Assembly (NCBI RefSeq): GCF_037392515.1
Contig: NC_090295.1
Location: 22,422,501-22,486,500, forward strand
Source of the DNA: Haliotis asinina
Lineage: Eukaryota > Mollusca > Gastropoda > Lepetellida > Haliotidae
Length of the DNA: 64,000 bases
Reading direction: 5' to 3'
Positions 51,815-64,000 of the stretch are shown piece after piece (positions within the stretch are counted from its first letter, which is position 1; every line of letters begins with the position of its first letter). The position numbers and the translations under genes were made by a program. The notes under the pieces are model-generated. The model ran no database searches and had not been told where the DNA came from. It worked only from the letters and a program-made list of their open reading frames with translations.

Positions 51815-54270
51815 CATCCGGTCTCCCCCTCAAACATTGTACGTTGAACTTTTCACAGCTTAATCGCAGTAGAGGGCACTTGAGACTGACCTCTTCACAG
51901 CTTGTAAACACTGGTTTACACTGCCATTTGCGTATCGACCGTCTTCGAATCAGCTGTTAAATCAGTAATTTTGCAAGAACGCACGTCATGAACATAAATA
52001 CAACGTGTTCTATCTGTATTTAATCAGAGACCATATATATAGATCTAATAGATTTAATCTGAGTCTTCATATACATATTCCTGAAGCAAAACCCAATTTG
52101 AGACCAAAGTCCTGTCTTATGAGAGGGTTTCGAAAACGAGTATTTTAACAGATTTATCTGAAAGGTCATATGACTTAATGAATACAAAATGGTTGTGTGT
52201 TGTTGAATGTAACACGACAAATGAATGAGCGTACTTTTACGCCGTTTCGTTTTAAATTTCAGCAATATTCCTGCAACACTATCACGTCGAGGACACCAGA
52301 ACTCGGCTTTACAGGATTTAGAAAATTGGGAGGTGCCCGTAGATCATGAAGACTGAAACTGGCCACCCCATTCATTTCTGACGCCATCAATATGCACAGA
52401 GAGATGGCGGGAGCAAAATTGTTTCTGTAAACCCTCACGGGTGTATCTGTATGTGCGTGGCTGTGTAGGCCTTTGACTGGTTCGTATTGACACCTCAGAT
52501 CTCAGGATAATGTATTCATGAGATATCAATCATCGGGACATCCTTGTTTGGCACAGACATATGATTTTTTTCGACTTTGTAAAATGCATTAGTAAGTCAA
52601 TCAAGATATTATAATTGTTTGTATACTGATGTGTTATGTTGTGCTATGGCCAACTTTAACATATTCGTCGTTCTTTTCACACGTCCAAGTTTGACTTGAA
52701 AGAATGTATATACACTCAGTTAATCTCCCTTGTCTGTATTACATCATTTCCAAACGCATGGTCAGTATTACGAATATAACCGCCTATCTGTTTTTGTGTA
52801 CAAGGGTATATTTATTTGACCAATATGAATTGAACAGTAAACGGGTACCACTTATTCACAATCTGGCGATCCCCACTCATAACGGTCTAAACCTTTCCGA
52901 TATGTCAACAGGAACTGAAGCCCGCACATATGCGTTTGTGCGACCGCACAGTGTGGTCGCATGTCCTTTACAAGACAAACCCAAAGGGACAAAATGGTGC
53001 TGTGTAAGCCTGAACACCAATCAGAATGTCGGACACTGCGCCGAGTCGTTTAAACAGGGTATATTGGCAACAAATTTTTATTGCAAAGTATTACGATGTA
53101 GGTACCCGTATTGCGATACATATTGCGGTATCTTGGGACCTTAAGTGTCTGTGCGTGTCACTCCTATTTTATATGTTATAAATCACTAAACACGTGTTAT
53201 GGTTCTGATAACAGCAATTTCAAAATAAGGTTGCATGGTATTTTCCATTTTATACAATTTCTAGTATTTCAGTATGCAGTTTTTCTCATTGAATAACGAA
53301 GAAAAACATCAGCTGTGTAGGTTTCCACTGAAACCATAAAGATATCACAAACGCTTCATGTGTGTTTTTTACTTGGTATACCGTTTCTCAGGAAAACATT
53401 GCAATACGTATCGTTCAAAGGCGCATTGCGATATACCTGTGTACCGCTAACACAGTGCAGGTTGGGCAGGGTGGAATGTACCATCACTTAAACTGGTGAT
53501 TGATCGTGTTTGACTCAGCAAAGCTACACCTGTGTTATCGCCAAGTGTTAACGACTAATCAAGTATATTCACGGGGCCTGACCACTGAGTTTGTCAGTCG
53601 GGACAGTTATGCCTGAAAGATACCGAAATTTTAACGTAGAAACTGATCGAAAGATAACAGAATATGATGTTGTCGGATGGATTTTTACAAGCAACGAGTT
53701 TGGCTTTTTCGCACACTTGGCCACATACCCAATCTATTTGGGCGCTTAAATCAGGATTGATTGCTGGGAAGTGTGTCGGTTGTCTGATATATTTTTTGTA
53801 TATATTTCGTTCAAAATCCACATATTTAACATATATTTTAATGAATAACTATCCTAGGTATTAAAGGTCCGACATCTATTAACAGGACTTCGAGATTGTC
53901 GACACTATAACTGGAGGTATGAAACTGAACGACCATCAGGCTACTGCATTATACATACATTTACCTCTGGAATAGTAACAAGTGAGTGGGATTTTGGTAA
54001 CTAAAAAAATATTTGTGTTACATTACTGCATTATGTGGGTGCAAAGATCAAAGTGACGCGTGTCTCTATTCTTATGCAACGGAATTTAATGACATACCCA
54101 CAAAAACAATCAATCGATTAAACATGCCAAGGGAAGCAACTCCGAAGAGCATATTTTGACGCCTCAGGCAAAGATCCGCATGTCACAAAGCCATTGTTTT
54201 ATGTAGAATGAGTTCAACTACAAAGTCACTATGTGAAAACAAACAAAACTTAATAAAATAAAATAAAAAG
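51815..54270. other. Intergenic stretch between the SRA and DDOST genes
   Basis: Includes a degraded family 1 SINE at about 52220-52312. A plus-strand frame at 52704-53144 (146 codons, Cys-rich end CRYPYCDTYCG) is unrecognised and I leave it uncalled. Confidence 0.5.
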
Positions 54271-54274
54271 ATGT

Positions 54275-54280
54275 TTTATT
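54275..54280 (-). terminator. Poly(A) signal of DDOST
   Basis: AATAAA on the minus strand, about 160 bp after the stop codon. Confidence 0.6.
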
Positions 54281-54440
54281 TATCACCGAAACAAATAATA
54301 CACAAGGAGGCAAGAAACATAGATGTTGGTATATTTCAAGCCCCTCAACAATCATCCATCATTCAGGAGAAAAACACATACATTCAATAACTAGTAACTG
54401 TAAATGATTCTTGATGACTGCCATAAATGTTGGAATGTTG

Positions 54441-57400
54441 CTACTCTTTCTTCTCTTTAGGTTCTTCTTTGAAATGCAGGAACACTATACTCAATATAAA
54501 GACCCCAAACATCATTGAGAAGGCACTGGTGTAATAGGGATAGGCTGCTGGTATGAACCTCTCAAACTGTGTGTGTTGTAATGGCCGAACAGACACCTGA
54601 AACATTGGGCAAATGTGAAATTTAACGTTTGAATGTTTGATGCAACTGTTATTTTGTACTTTTTATACTAAACATCTCATACCTCATACTTTGGACATAG
54701 CTAAACAGATCAGAAGGAAAAATACCTCTTATTTTTGTATATATTTGTAGATATAAAGTGCTCTTTAGTAAAAATAACTATACCTGCTATGGCATCTTTC
54801 ATTACAATAAGATGACTGCCAGTATGCAAGTCTACAACTTTATCATATTGCAAGAAAATAATTAAGTCTGGAATACACCGGTTCCTGAAAGTTTGAGGAA
54901 TCTATTTATTGTTTGTTTATTGTTTCACACTGCACTCATATCGACTATATGACTGGAGGCAGTAATGATTGGGCATGGACTGCAAAATCCAATGACTGAC
55001 ATCATGAACGCTGATATAAGCATTTGGGATATGATGACATGTACAAACCCTGTCTGCAAGTCGACCGATAGTGCCGCTAATGACAAGCATGGCTTGCTGA
55101 AAATATATTGTATCCTGAATCTACATTGACAGGTGGATTATTGATTCACAAAATGGACAACAGTCGTGGGATGAGGTGAGGTAAGGTGGGTTTAACATCG
55201 TACTAAAGAATATTTCACTTATATCACGACATGCATGCCTTGCTTCTTATACTTGCCTAGAAATGAGCTAGTTTTAAAGTACACTGACTGAGCCAACCAG
55301 TCCTTGTACCCATTAAAGTTGAGTGCCAGGCAGGGGAAGGGGTCGAACTCTTAACATTCTGCTCTCAGGGCGGCCATTCTAACCTCTACACCATGGAGGC
55401 AATCCCATGACATTAGGACAGCCTAAGTTGTTTTAGTCAAGAATCAGAACCATATAAGGAGAGAGTGACACCACTTTTAGAATTAGACCAGCAAAATAAT
55501 GGTGAGGGACACCAGAAATGGGTTTCACATATTGTACCAATGTTGCAAATTCAACTCGGTCTTTGGTGGGACGAGCGAGAGTTCTAACCACTAGACTAGC
55601 CCATCATTCCCCTACATGTGAGGAGACTTACCTGAGTTGTGCTGAAGAGATGGGTGTAGCCTACACGGTTGTAGTCAACACGGAACTGGTACACACCGTA
55701 CACGTCGGGCAAAACGAACTCAACATAGAACAGTCCATCTGGAAGAGGAGCATGTCCATTACACACACGATGACATATACCGTTAGGATTCAGTTAGCAA
55801 ATAGAAACTACAAAACCCTCCACATCTGAATGAAATATCTACTAAAAGCAGAGATGAAGGTACATCTCTCACCAGATCATTTGTATGCAGTATTATGGTT
55901 GTAAGATGTGGTATGTAAACAATCAAGTTTTGTTGCTCAAGTTCACTACAGTGATGCCTGGGAATTAAAGGTCGAAGAATCAGTTCCTGAAGGACAATAT
56001 GTGTCCAAGACACCAGAAGTCTGTAAAAGGTTGACATTTACGTTGGACTCAATGAAAAATGGTATTCCACTGAATCGCAGGGTATAAAATGATACAGGTT
56101 TCAAAGAGTTACAACATGCATAAGAATGGAGTGAAAAAATCCCAAAATATTAGAGAATTCTGGTGTGCCAAAGGGATTTTGCTGTGCAACTCTGCAAGAT
56201 TCTGTTTTCAGTATTATACTGCACCTATCTTGCTGAACAAATTGTAACTGTGATGTTTCAAAACGTTCCATGATAAAACTGACATAATGTCATCTGGGTA
56301 ATAATTTTATCATAAATTGAGTCCAATGGTACTGTGCACTCTATACATACTTTGCTTCTTGAGACTGGTGCGGACAAAGGGGTCAATCCTGACAAACTCT
56401 AGCTGCACATCTGTGCCCTGGAATGGCTGCCACTTGCCCTCTGATAACTCCTCAATCTGGATCGTGTACCTCTGCAAGCATGCACAAGCATTTTGAATTT
56501 CTGCCAAACTTCAAGAAAGGTTTAGTGACCGTTTTGTACAGATGTTTCAGTCACAAAACTGCTTTGAAATAATCATGAAATTCTGATAACACACATTCTA
56601 GAGATAATACATACAGAAACACTGGCTAAATACTGGAAGTGTTCCGATCAATTGAAATAATCAGTGATTGGTGGTACTGACCAAATTATCAAACAATCCA
56701 TCCAATTTTCTCATAATTGAACACAAACGATTTTTTCACTTCTGTTCTAGTGTTCAAAAAACACTTAAAATGAAACATATCTTGTCAGGGCCTGAAAACA
56801 TGTTTAATTCTTAGAAAACGCACTTCACTTACTGAAAAGTCATGACGGTATCTTTCTTGAAGACTCCAGGAAGTTTATATTCATCACTTTAAAGTAGCAA
56901 GTTGTGTCATTTTACATTCAACGCGAAATTTGCGAATGAAATATGTGATTTTCTGTATAAACTTGATATTTTATACCTATCCTGACTCATGCTTAATTGC
57001 TTATCTCCTCCTTCCTGGCGAAGGTAGTGGAAAACCTGAAATCCCTTGATGTTCCCTTCTGAAAGAAGTGGACACAAAATACACTCACCCACTGGAAGCC
57101 TCCCTTTTCCCGCCAAAATGGTCACATGATCAGCCATGCTTGTCACTCTCTCCTAATAAAATCGCTTCCGGTGGGTGAGTGTATTTTACATCCACTTCCT
57201 TCAGACGGGAACTTCAAGGGATTGACCTCCACTCCCAAGTACCGAGATGACTCCAGACATGAGAATTTTCAGTGATCTGTTAATTTCCAGAATTTGTGTT
57301 TCACATTGAGCATTCTTAGATCAACATAAATCTGCAATAAAACATCCGCCGAGAATCCAGGCTTAATTTTCAATGTTTTTGTGCTTTGCCAGTCTCATGT

Positions 57401-60400
57401 CTAGGACTGACAAATAATTTTCTGTGTTAAATACATTTGCTGCATCCCTCAGACACTCACCACTTTGTCAAAGACAGTGTAAGCAGCTGGTGGGGCACTT
57501 TCCCCTTTCTTCATGTGGGTAACTGCGCCGACTCTCAGAACACCCCTCTCCTTGAACACCCACCGAGCCATGTTGAGAGCAAGCTCCTGGTTGCCTGACT
57601 TCTCGAACCTGCATAGAAAAAACAAGTTACACCATTGTGCCTTGCCCTCAAATGTTCACACCATCAGTTACATGAGAGCTTACAATGGAGTTATCCAAAA
57701 CCTTATTCCTAGCGAGTTCTTCATACAAAACGTTTAATCAACAACATATCAATGAAAAGAAAATCTGCCAAATGCCACCAGTAACAGGTTTTCAATGAAA
57801 ATAGTTGTTTACAAAAGCCAGGATGGAAAAGCTTTGGACGTTCACATATATATATATATATACAAAAACACCAAAAACCACCCAGGTTGATCCACATAAC
57901 TGACCATCAATCTTGCCAAATGCAAACATATGAAGTGTTGGCTAATGAGTATTTTTAGGCATATGTGTAAGAGAATAACACATCAACGAAACTGACTTAC
58001 ATCAGGTAATTCAGAAAGTAAAGTACTCACTTGTTGCCACCATTGGCCTTCTGTACAGGGGACTGGAAGAATTCATCACTGAAGAAGTCGAGAGATCCCA
58101 CAAACACAACGCGAGCATTGTTCCTGGCCTGCAGGGCTGCTACCAGCAGAGTGTTCTTGCCAACAGCATGGGGGAACTGCAACAGACGAGACAGTGAGTG
58201 AGATGGGTTTGCCTAACTTTGATTTCAACTGTGATAAAAGGTGTAAAATCACAAGAAAACAGACGTGGAATGGGTGTTTTTCACCTATTATCTCGAAACA
58301 TCACAGTATGAAATGTTGCCATATGCAACATCACAGCTTGTCCTAAACACTCACCACTAGAGTTAAAAACAGTGAATTTGGGAATCGAACCCATTGTTAT
58401 CAGGTTCTGTAATGATAAAGGGAAGCAACTCAACACAACAAAGTTCCCTACCACCAATGTCCCCAGGCAACAAAGGTTATTTGCATTTGTTTCTACAATG
58501 TCTTAACTACTGACTTCAAGTAATCCCATCTCAAGCACAGACTGTGTAATTAGATATTTGGGTCTAGATTTTCAGAGAAATGGCTATGGTAATGAGAGCT
58601 GCAAATACCCACCCTCACTGTCAACATTCCCAAATACATAAGCCTGATAATAAGCATCTACCACTTGATAATGCTTTGCTCAGCTATAATGTATTGCCTA
58701 GTTTTAATTCTTACTTCAGAAACTTCCAAGAGTATCTGTGAAGTGACCTACCTGGACAGCTTCATAACTATAAATACACTTCATACTGGAAGATCTTAAT
58801 TAAACAGTGACAGAGCAAGACCAAACAATGGCCCTTTTTAAAACTGAAAATTCACAGAAATCACATAAATTTAAGATATTTTAGCAGCTATGTGGTGTAG
58901 TGTACCTCGGATATCTTGGTGTCAGGGTTATGGCTGTAAGCTGTGGAGGAGGCATGGAGCACACTCAGCACTAAGGGGTTCTCAGGGTCAGCCAACATCC
59001 TGCAATTGCAGCCATTTGACAGGCAATAAGAATATACTCCAAAACATTATGTACCTCATCAGGTGAAGGCAGGTTGGTTGTTAACTTGTCTGGTTTCTTG
59101 TTTAATGCCGCACTCAGCAATATTTCAGCTTTATGGCAGCAGTCGGTAAATGATCAAACCAGGATGAGAAATAATCCTGCGATCAACAGCATAAGCAGTG
59201 TTCTACGCAATTGAGATATGATGATGTGTCGTCAATGCCTGTGAGTCCGACCACCTGGTCCCATACATTGCCTGTTACATCAGTTAAAGAAAACCAATTC
59301 TATCCTGGATCTACACAATTAAGTTGAACAAAGGACCAAGAACATCCCCTGCAATGTTGTGTTCCTCATACTACCGACGAAAACATAAATTTCCATGGTC
59401 ATGCATATCACCTCTGAATGCCATTCAAACACTGTAAGAAAATTCATTCAGTCCTGTCTTCCACTGAAACAGTTCATTTCTTGACAATACATCAGACAAG
59501 AACATACATCATGGTAGTATTGACATGTTGGTCAAGAACTCACCCAACGCCACGGAAGAGGAAAGGGGAAGGATTCTTCTGACCCACAATCATGGGGGAC
59601 TCGATGAGGTTACCAGGGTCGGCGACGATGAGAGTGTGCTGTAAGGACAGAGTTGCCATTAAACATTTGTTAACGAGATCATTGCAGCTTTCAGTGATTT
59701 ACTAATGTCTGGATGAAACAAACCAGATCCTGATTAATCTGACCAATCCAAATTATCACATATTTGGAATCACACTGCAATTTACCTGCTATCTGATTAA
59801 TGCCCCATGATAGCTACATCTGCTGTTTGTAAATAATCAAGTTTGGAAGCTGGAAGAGACAAGCTAGTGATTGATATCATGACCATCAATTTATTCAATT
59901 GATTTATGATGAGATGATCCTACCAAAGCATTGTCTGACTACCTCACCTTGCCTTGGTCAGACACGTCATAATTAAGATGGTCAATGACAGCTGTTCTCT
60001 CATCATCAAACTCCACACCACATTCTGTTGCAAGCTCTCGCAGTGGGTCACCTGTAAAACAAGAATGAGTGAGTGAGTTCAGTTTTACACCACTTTTGGC
60101 AATAATATAGCTATATCAAGGTGAGATACACCAGAAATGAAGTTCACACATTGTGGGGGATCAAACTCGAGTCTTCAGGCAGACAAGTGAACGCTTTAGA
60201 CATTAAGCTACCCACCACCACTGGCAAGAATCAAAGCACTATCGCTTTGAAATAAGGGACATAACTCTCTCTCCCATGCATGTCTTGAGTTACAAACCAG
60301 TGGTATGGAAAAATGCAAAACATTTTTGAAACAGCATTTGACAGTCAGTGTGCATTCTATTCTATTTTACAATTCTTCTTTGCATAGCAAATGAACAATG

Positions 60401-61881
60401 CTAATGCAGTCCTGAGCAGGTAGTGGAATGTGCCACACTCCTGTGACTTCGATCATTAGCAATAATCAAGAGTACTTGTAAACCTTTGAGGGGCATTTAG
60501 AAGTGGAAAACATAAGAAAGCCAGATTTATGATATCAAATTCTTTATTGTGGATAACACAACATTTCGGAGTGTATGCTTGCTCTTTCCATCAGGTGAAT
60601 AGTAGGCAGTACCCCAAGGGGATACACATACAGAGGAATCAGCCAGCCATCAATCGTGATCAAGGGATTCACTTACTATGTGCTTGGGACCCACTGATAT
60701 AAACACACTTCCCATCCTATGTTCTTCCCCCTTGTTTGCATTGCATAAATTACCTCCACACTATCTTCAGTATTCTCTACCCTTCATTACTATGTTATTT
60801 TAGCGTATCACTGGCCTTCCCCCTTCTCAGTTTATGACAAACAAACACGTTAGGGCCTAATCCACATAGCTGTACACCCATGGAAAAAAAAATGGGTCTA
60901 AATGACCCACACTTTGTTAATATTTCAACAGAAACAGGACATACTAAAGAAATATATTACGAAATGTGTCAAATGACAAAAAAGTAGATGCCGTTCCAAT
61001 TTGTAAATGTACATTAGTAAACTTACCAATGGCCGAGCTGGCAGCAACGAGCACATTTCCTCCCCCATCAATGAAACTTGTGATGGCAGCAACATCGAGG
61101 CTGCCCCCAAACTCTGAAAAGAAGATCAGTAAAACTTCAGTGCCTCACACGATACATGGTACATCTGTACCCATTCAGCCTGGAACAAAACTCGTTAAAA
61201 CCTCTGTCCCCAACTCTGTAATATGGAAGGTTGCAGTGCCTATATGTTGAATCACCCACACAGAAAACACAATATGTCTACACCAGCATGACCCATAAAG
61301 ATACAGATTAGAACTGACCTTCAGTTACCCATGCATATTGGAAAGAAACCCATGCTTGTTTTAAGAAAAGGGATCAGGTGGTCAGGCTTGTTGACTTAGC
61401 TGACAGATGTCATTGTATTCCAGTTGAGTATATTGATGCTCTTACTGTTGATCACTGGACTGTCTGGTCCAGATGCAACTATTTACAGACCACCACTTCA
61501 TAGCTGGAATACTGCTGAGTGCAGCATAAAACCAAACTTACTCACTATAAACCAGTACCACCTGTCCATAAAAATAGAAAGAAATTGTGACACAGACACT
61601 GCAATAGTTTCATATGAGATAGGATTTGCAATAATCAGCTCTATAAGCTGAACATAAGCTTTTCATGACACTGTTTTTTTTTCAGGTGTGATAACACTGA
61701 AAAAGGATTTGGGTCCATGGTCTCAGAAACACAAGTTTTAATGTTGTGCATGGTTACGGCTTAGACTTACCTTCGACAGAAGGAGAGAAGATAATGAGAT
61801 TGTCGTACAGGAATTCACCATATTTGACAAGGGCTAAACTTCCATCATCAGCAAGTTTAAATGTCAGGTCAAATCCAATAT
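54441..61881 (-). CDS. DDOST: Oligosaccharyltransferase 48-kDa subunit (OST48), all but the N-terminus
   Basis: Ten exons on the minus strand: 61771-61881, 61027-61113, 59948-60051, 59544-59638, 58906-58999, 58031-58176, 57461-57608, 56351-56471, 55632-55738 and 54441-54596. Phases all fit and give about 389 residues. Matches to animal DDOST include [86 protein letters not shown] and [20 protein letters not shown]. The last exon holds the single C-terminal membrane helix ([19 protein letters not shown]) and ends KEKKE, a KxKxx-type ER retrieval signal as in vertebrates. The protein is a non-catalytic lumenal subunit of the ER complex that transfers glycans to Asn. The first exon (signal peptide and LVLLDN region) is not found up to position 64000 and must lie beyond the right edge. 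Confidence 0.96.
54905..55142 (-). repeat. SINE family 2, diverged
   Basis: TGACATCATGAACGCTGATA, CATTTGGGATATGATGACAT, AATGACAAGCATGGCTTGCT. Last intron of DDOST. Confidence 0.6.
55155..55404 (-). repeat. tRNA-headed SINE, fourth family
   Basis: Reversed, the head GCCTCCATGGTGTAGAGGTT with the B box AGAGTTCGACCCCTTCCCC looks tRNA-derived; the tail ends TTTAGTACGATGTTAAACCC. It shares no tail with families 1 and 2. Confidence 0.65.
55465..55612 (-). repeat. SINE family 1, diverged
   Basis: GGGACACCAGAAATGGGTTT, AAATTCAACTCGGTCTTTGG, AACCACTAGACTAGCCCATC. It ends 20 bp downstream of the donor of DDOST exon 55632-55738. Confidence 0.65.
56961..57262. repeat. Foldback (palindromic) repeat
   Basis: Arms AAATACACTCACCCACTGGA and its inverse GGTGGGTGAGTGTATTTTAC, plus AAATCCCTTGATGTTCCC and its inverse GGAACTTCAAGGGATT, are mirrored about position 57140. 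Its left arm is the same family as the sequence flanking the Polinton's left end. Confidence 0.75.
57846..57862. repeat. (TA)n microsatellite
   Basis: ATATATATATATATATA in a DDOST intron. Confidence 0.85.
59085..59322 (-). repeat. SINE family 2
   Basis: CCGCACTCAGCAATATTTCA, GCGATCAACAGCATAAGCAG, CAATTCTATCCTGGATCTAC. Confidence 0.7.
59790..59945 (-). repeat. SINE family 2, strongly degraded
   Basis: GTAAATAATCAAGTTTGGA and ATTGATATCATGACCATCAA remain. It ends next to a DDOST exon donor. Confidence 0.4.
60065..60222 (-). repeat. SINE family 1
   Basis: GAGTGAGTGAGTTCAGTTTT, ATACACCAGAAATGAAGTTC, GGGGGATCAAACTCGAGTCT. It begins 14 bp from the acceptor of DDOST exon 59948-60051. Confidence 0.7.
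61375..61562 (+). repeat. SINE family 2
   Basis: GGTGGTCAGGCTTGTTGACT, ACTGGACTGTCTGGTCCAGA, TGCTGAGTGCAGCATAAAAC in head-to-tail order. Confidence 0.7.
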
Positions 61882-61964
61882 CTGAAATAGAATTAAGATT
61901 AAAATTAATTGTTGCCATTCTGACTGATTCATGATATTCATAAATATGCTTATAAAGTACCATG

Positions 61965-62730
61965 ACACCATGCTAATAGATATCTTGGTATCATGATCAT
62001 CATGATCATAGTGTGTGTGGATATGCTATGATATAGTTAAAGGTCACATGCAACCAAAAAATCAACATGACTAGAACATTATTAGTTATCACTTATCCAC
62101 GAGATATAAAAATCATTATTGATTAAGACAAATAAACAAAATTATAAGTGTATAATCGCAAATCAATAGTGCAATATTTTGTACATGGGTTTACCTCCCT
62201 TACTGAAACGAAGCAGCTGAGATACCGAACTGAGCCAAAGCTGGTGAGTGTTTAACAAAGCCTGATCACTGACCATTGGTTCATTAGCCAATACGCTTAG
62301 CCAGCTCTTTGTTTATGAATCATAAGCCCGATAGGTGTTAATTTCAAATTGCATGTGGTCAATGATTGAAGTTGTGCATTGCATATTGTCATTACCACTA
62401 TAATACCAGGCAAGCAGGCAGACACAAGTGTCAATAAACCAGACATTGAGTTTTCTCTGTGACAGTCTGTTTATCACAATCAACATGGAGTAAATTAGTT
62501 ACTTGTTTGTGTACACAACCAAGATTTGACAACTGCTCAAGACCTCATACTGTAGGCAGTAATACTGTTTTAAGCTCTGCAAACCCATTCTCTGTGCATG
62601 TGGTACGAATGCAGTGCAACACAGCTGTTGAAACCACTTTTCTCCCCAGGTCTGATGGGACATATATGGTATTCTAATATGCGCCCTGTGGAAAATAGGA
62701 AGAGGTCACTGGACCAATATTAGAAGTGGC
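61965..62730. other. Gene-less stretch in DDOST intron 1
   Basis: AT-rich; a plus-strand frame at 62459-62677 has no support. Confidence 0.5.
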
Positions 62731-62732
62731 AA

Positions 62733-62907
62733 AAAAAGTGGCGGTGGGGTAGCCTAGTGGTTAAAGCGTTCGCTCTTCACGTTGAAGACCCAGGTTCGAT
62801 TCCCCACATGGGTAGAATATGTGAAGCCCATTTTCTGGTGTCCCCCGCTGTGATATTGCTGGAATATTGCTAAAAAGCGACATAAAATTAAACTCACTCA
62901 CTCACCC
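62733..62907 (+). repeat. tRNA-headed SINE family 1, full length
   Basis: The best copy in the window: A box in GGGGTAGCCTAGTGGTTAAA, B box in AGGTTCGATTCCCCACATGG, tail TGCTGGAATATTGCTAAAAA and CTCACTCACTCACC. Confidence 0.85.
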
Positions 62908-64000
62908 AGTGGCAAATGATAGAGGAGATGTGTTGAAAATCTGCATTAGGCCGAATGAGCATTTTGGATACTGTGAGATTGGAGATACTATTCATTGACC
63001 TCACAGAAAATATGGAATTGTTTCATTTTTAGCTATTACATAACTGAAATGGCTGGTGAGACAAGGAAAAAATTATTCAGGGACCGAGATAAAAGAGACA
63101 ATAAAGCATAGACCATTGTTAAGGTGTGACACTGTATGAAAAGCATTTATCATTAGTTTAAGAAACTATGCAGAATGTGAACATAAAATATTTAGATATG
63201 CGCATGTCTGACTATTTGTTTATGATCAGAGTTTTTGTTCGAAATTCAATCAGGTTAACACATGGTTAAAGGGGCACTGATGCGGAGCGAATAATGTTTC
63301 TCGCCAACGGTCTAATTACGAAATCAAACCGCAAATTGGTCAGCGCCCGCTCCTTCGACCGTGACGGACAAAGGAACTGGGTTCCTGTCCATATTAGCAG
63401 AATTTCTTCACCTAAACATTCGGGAGGCCGGATGCCCATCATATGCCATTTGTTTAAAAATATCCATGGTATTCCTTGTCTGATCGTAACCAAATATCCC
63501 AGCAGTGTAGTTGCAGTGATGCTTGGATGGTATAGTTACTGATCCAATTTGATCCTATTTCAGTGTTTTTAACCTGATATTTAATCATTTTACACGAAAA
63601 TATGATGTCTACAGGCACGTAGCCATTTGTTTCAGTACGGAAGATTGCAAAGCTTTATATTTGGGTAATTCTGAGTGTTGGTTCAGCTGTGATAGCAAAT
63701 ATCTTACGAAAATTTTGGTAGCTATGGTAGCTACAATGGTTTATTATTTATGATAATAAAAACACACAGTTGATTTATTTGAATTCGTAAACAAAAAACG
63801 ATGACTTTGCCTTTGGTAGAGAAATCTGAAAATTTTCTTACGTAAAAAAAACTTATTTCACCTATTTACCCAAGTACACAGCACATGCCCGTGTGTATTC
63901 CTTATGAAACGAAGTTCCGTTGGTATCCTCAAAACAGTTTCGGCCCAATAGTGTTTTCAGGCTGCATGCGACACAGAGATTGCATCTTCCTTGCTGTAAC
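62908..64000. other. Gene-less stretch to the right edge
   Basis: Presumed remainder of DDOST intron 1. Overlapping open frames at 63266-63542 on both strands look like part of an unassigned repeat (GGGGCACTGATGCGGAGCGA). No signal-peptide exon for DDOST was found on the minus strand. Confidence 0.45.

Noticed and set aside
62735-62810. Possible tRNA gene (A and B boxes clear)
   Set aside because: It is the head of a full-length SINE with the family tail, and many copies exist in the window.
1-64000. CRISPR arrays, bacterial operons or toxin systems
   Set aside because: The DNA is animal: introns, SINEs and poly(A) signals. The tandem repeats have no spacer pattern.

Overview
This window is animal nuclear DNA with intron-rich genes, short exons flanked by GT/AG, and many SINE copies. 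The tRNA-headed repeats ending in a GCGGCGTAAAACTAAACTCA-type tail, plus the overall gene content, point to a gastropod mollusc, most likely an abalone-like vetigastropod. That species-level guess is inference; no database was searched.

Layout. (1) 236-4442, minus strand: the 5' five coding exons of a two-pass membrane protein with an extracellular NIT domain, probably a NIT-type receptor guanylate cyclase whose catalytic part lies off the left edge. (2) 4443-10890: intergenic DNA with an ATCGAT cluster, a degenerate tandem repeat and several SINEs. (3) 10891-18468, plus strand: a four-exon gene for a small secreted protein of 124 residues that I do not recognise; its large first intron holds a 17-bp minisatellite. 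(4) 18.5-23 kb: repeats, including a 1.3-kb 45-bp minisatellite that keeps one frame open. (5) 23071-51710, minus strand: a nine-exon gene for a protein of about 440 residues with a complete SRA/YDG domain but no Ubl, PHD or RING part. (6) 28729-43054: a young, whole-looking Polinton/Maverick of 14.3 kb inside intron 3 of the SRA gene, with 334-bp terminal inverted repeats that I read as identical, and a 5-bp target duplication. (7) 45.7-50.4 kb (SRA gene intron 1): a tandem duplication of a 1.77-kb repeat, one copy of which carries a 1,155-bp pogo/Tigger-like DNA element at a TA, with the matching empty site in the other copy. (8) 54441-61881, minus strand: ten exons of DDOST/OST48, a subunit of oligosaccharyltransferase; its N-terminal exon lies beyond the right edge.

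The host genes are unrelated in function: cyclic-nucleotide or gas/nitrate-type sensing (NIT gene), a small secreted product, methyl-DNA or modified-DNA binding (SRA gene), and ER N-glycosylation (DDOST). The Polinton has its own compact gene set: integrase and protein-primed DNA polymerase at the left, then small membrane or zinc proteins, a packaging ATPase, a major-capsid-like protein, and a right-hand block with a minor-capsid-like protein, two tandem paralogues and a membrane protein. The most unusual items are the RING-less SRA protein, the very recent Polinton inside its intron, and the filled/empty-site pair in the tandem duplication.
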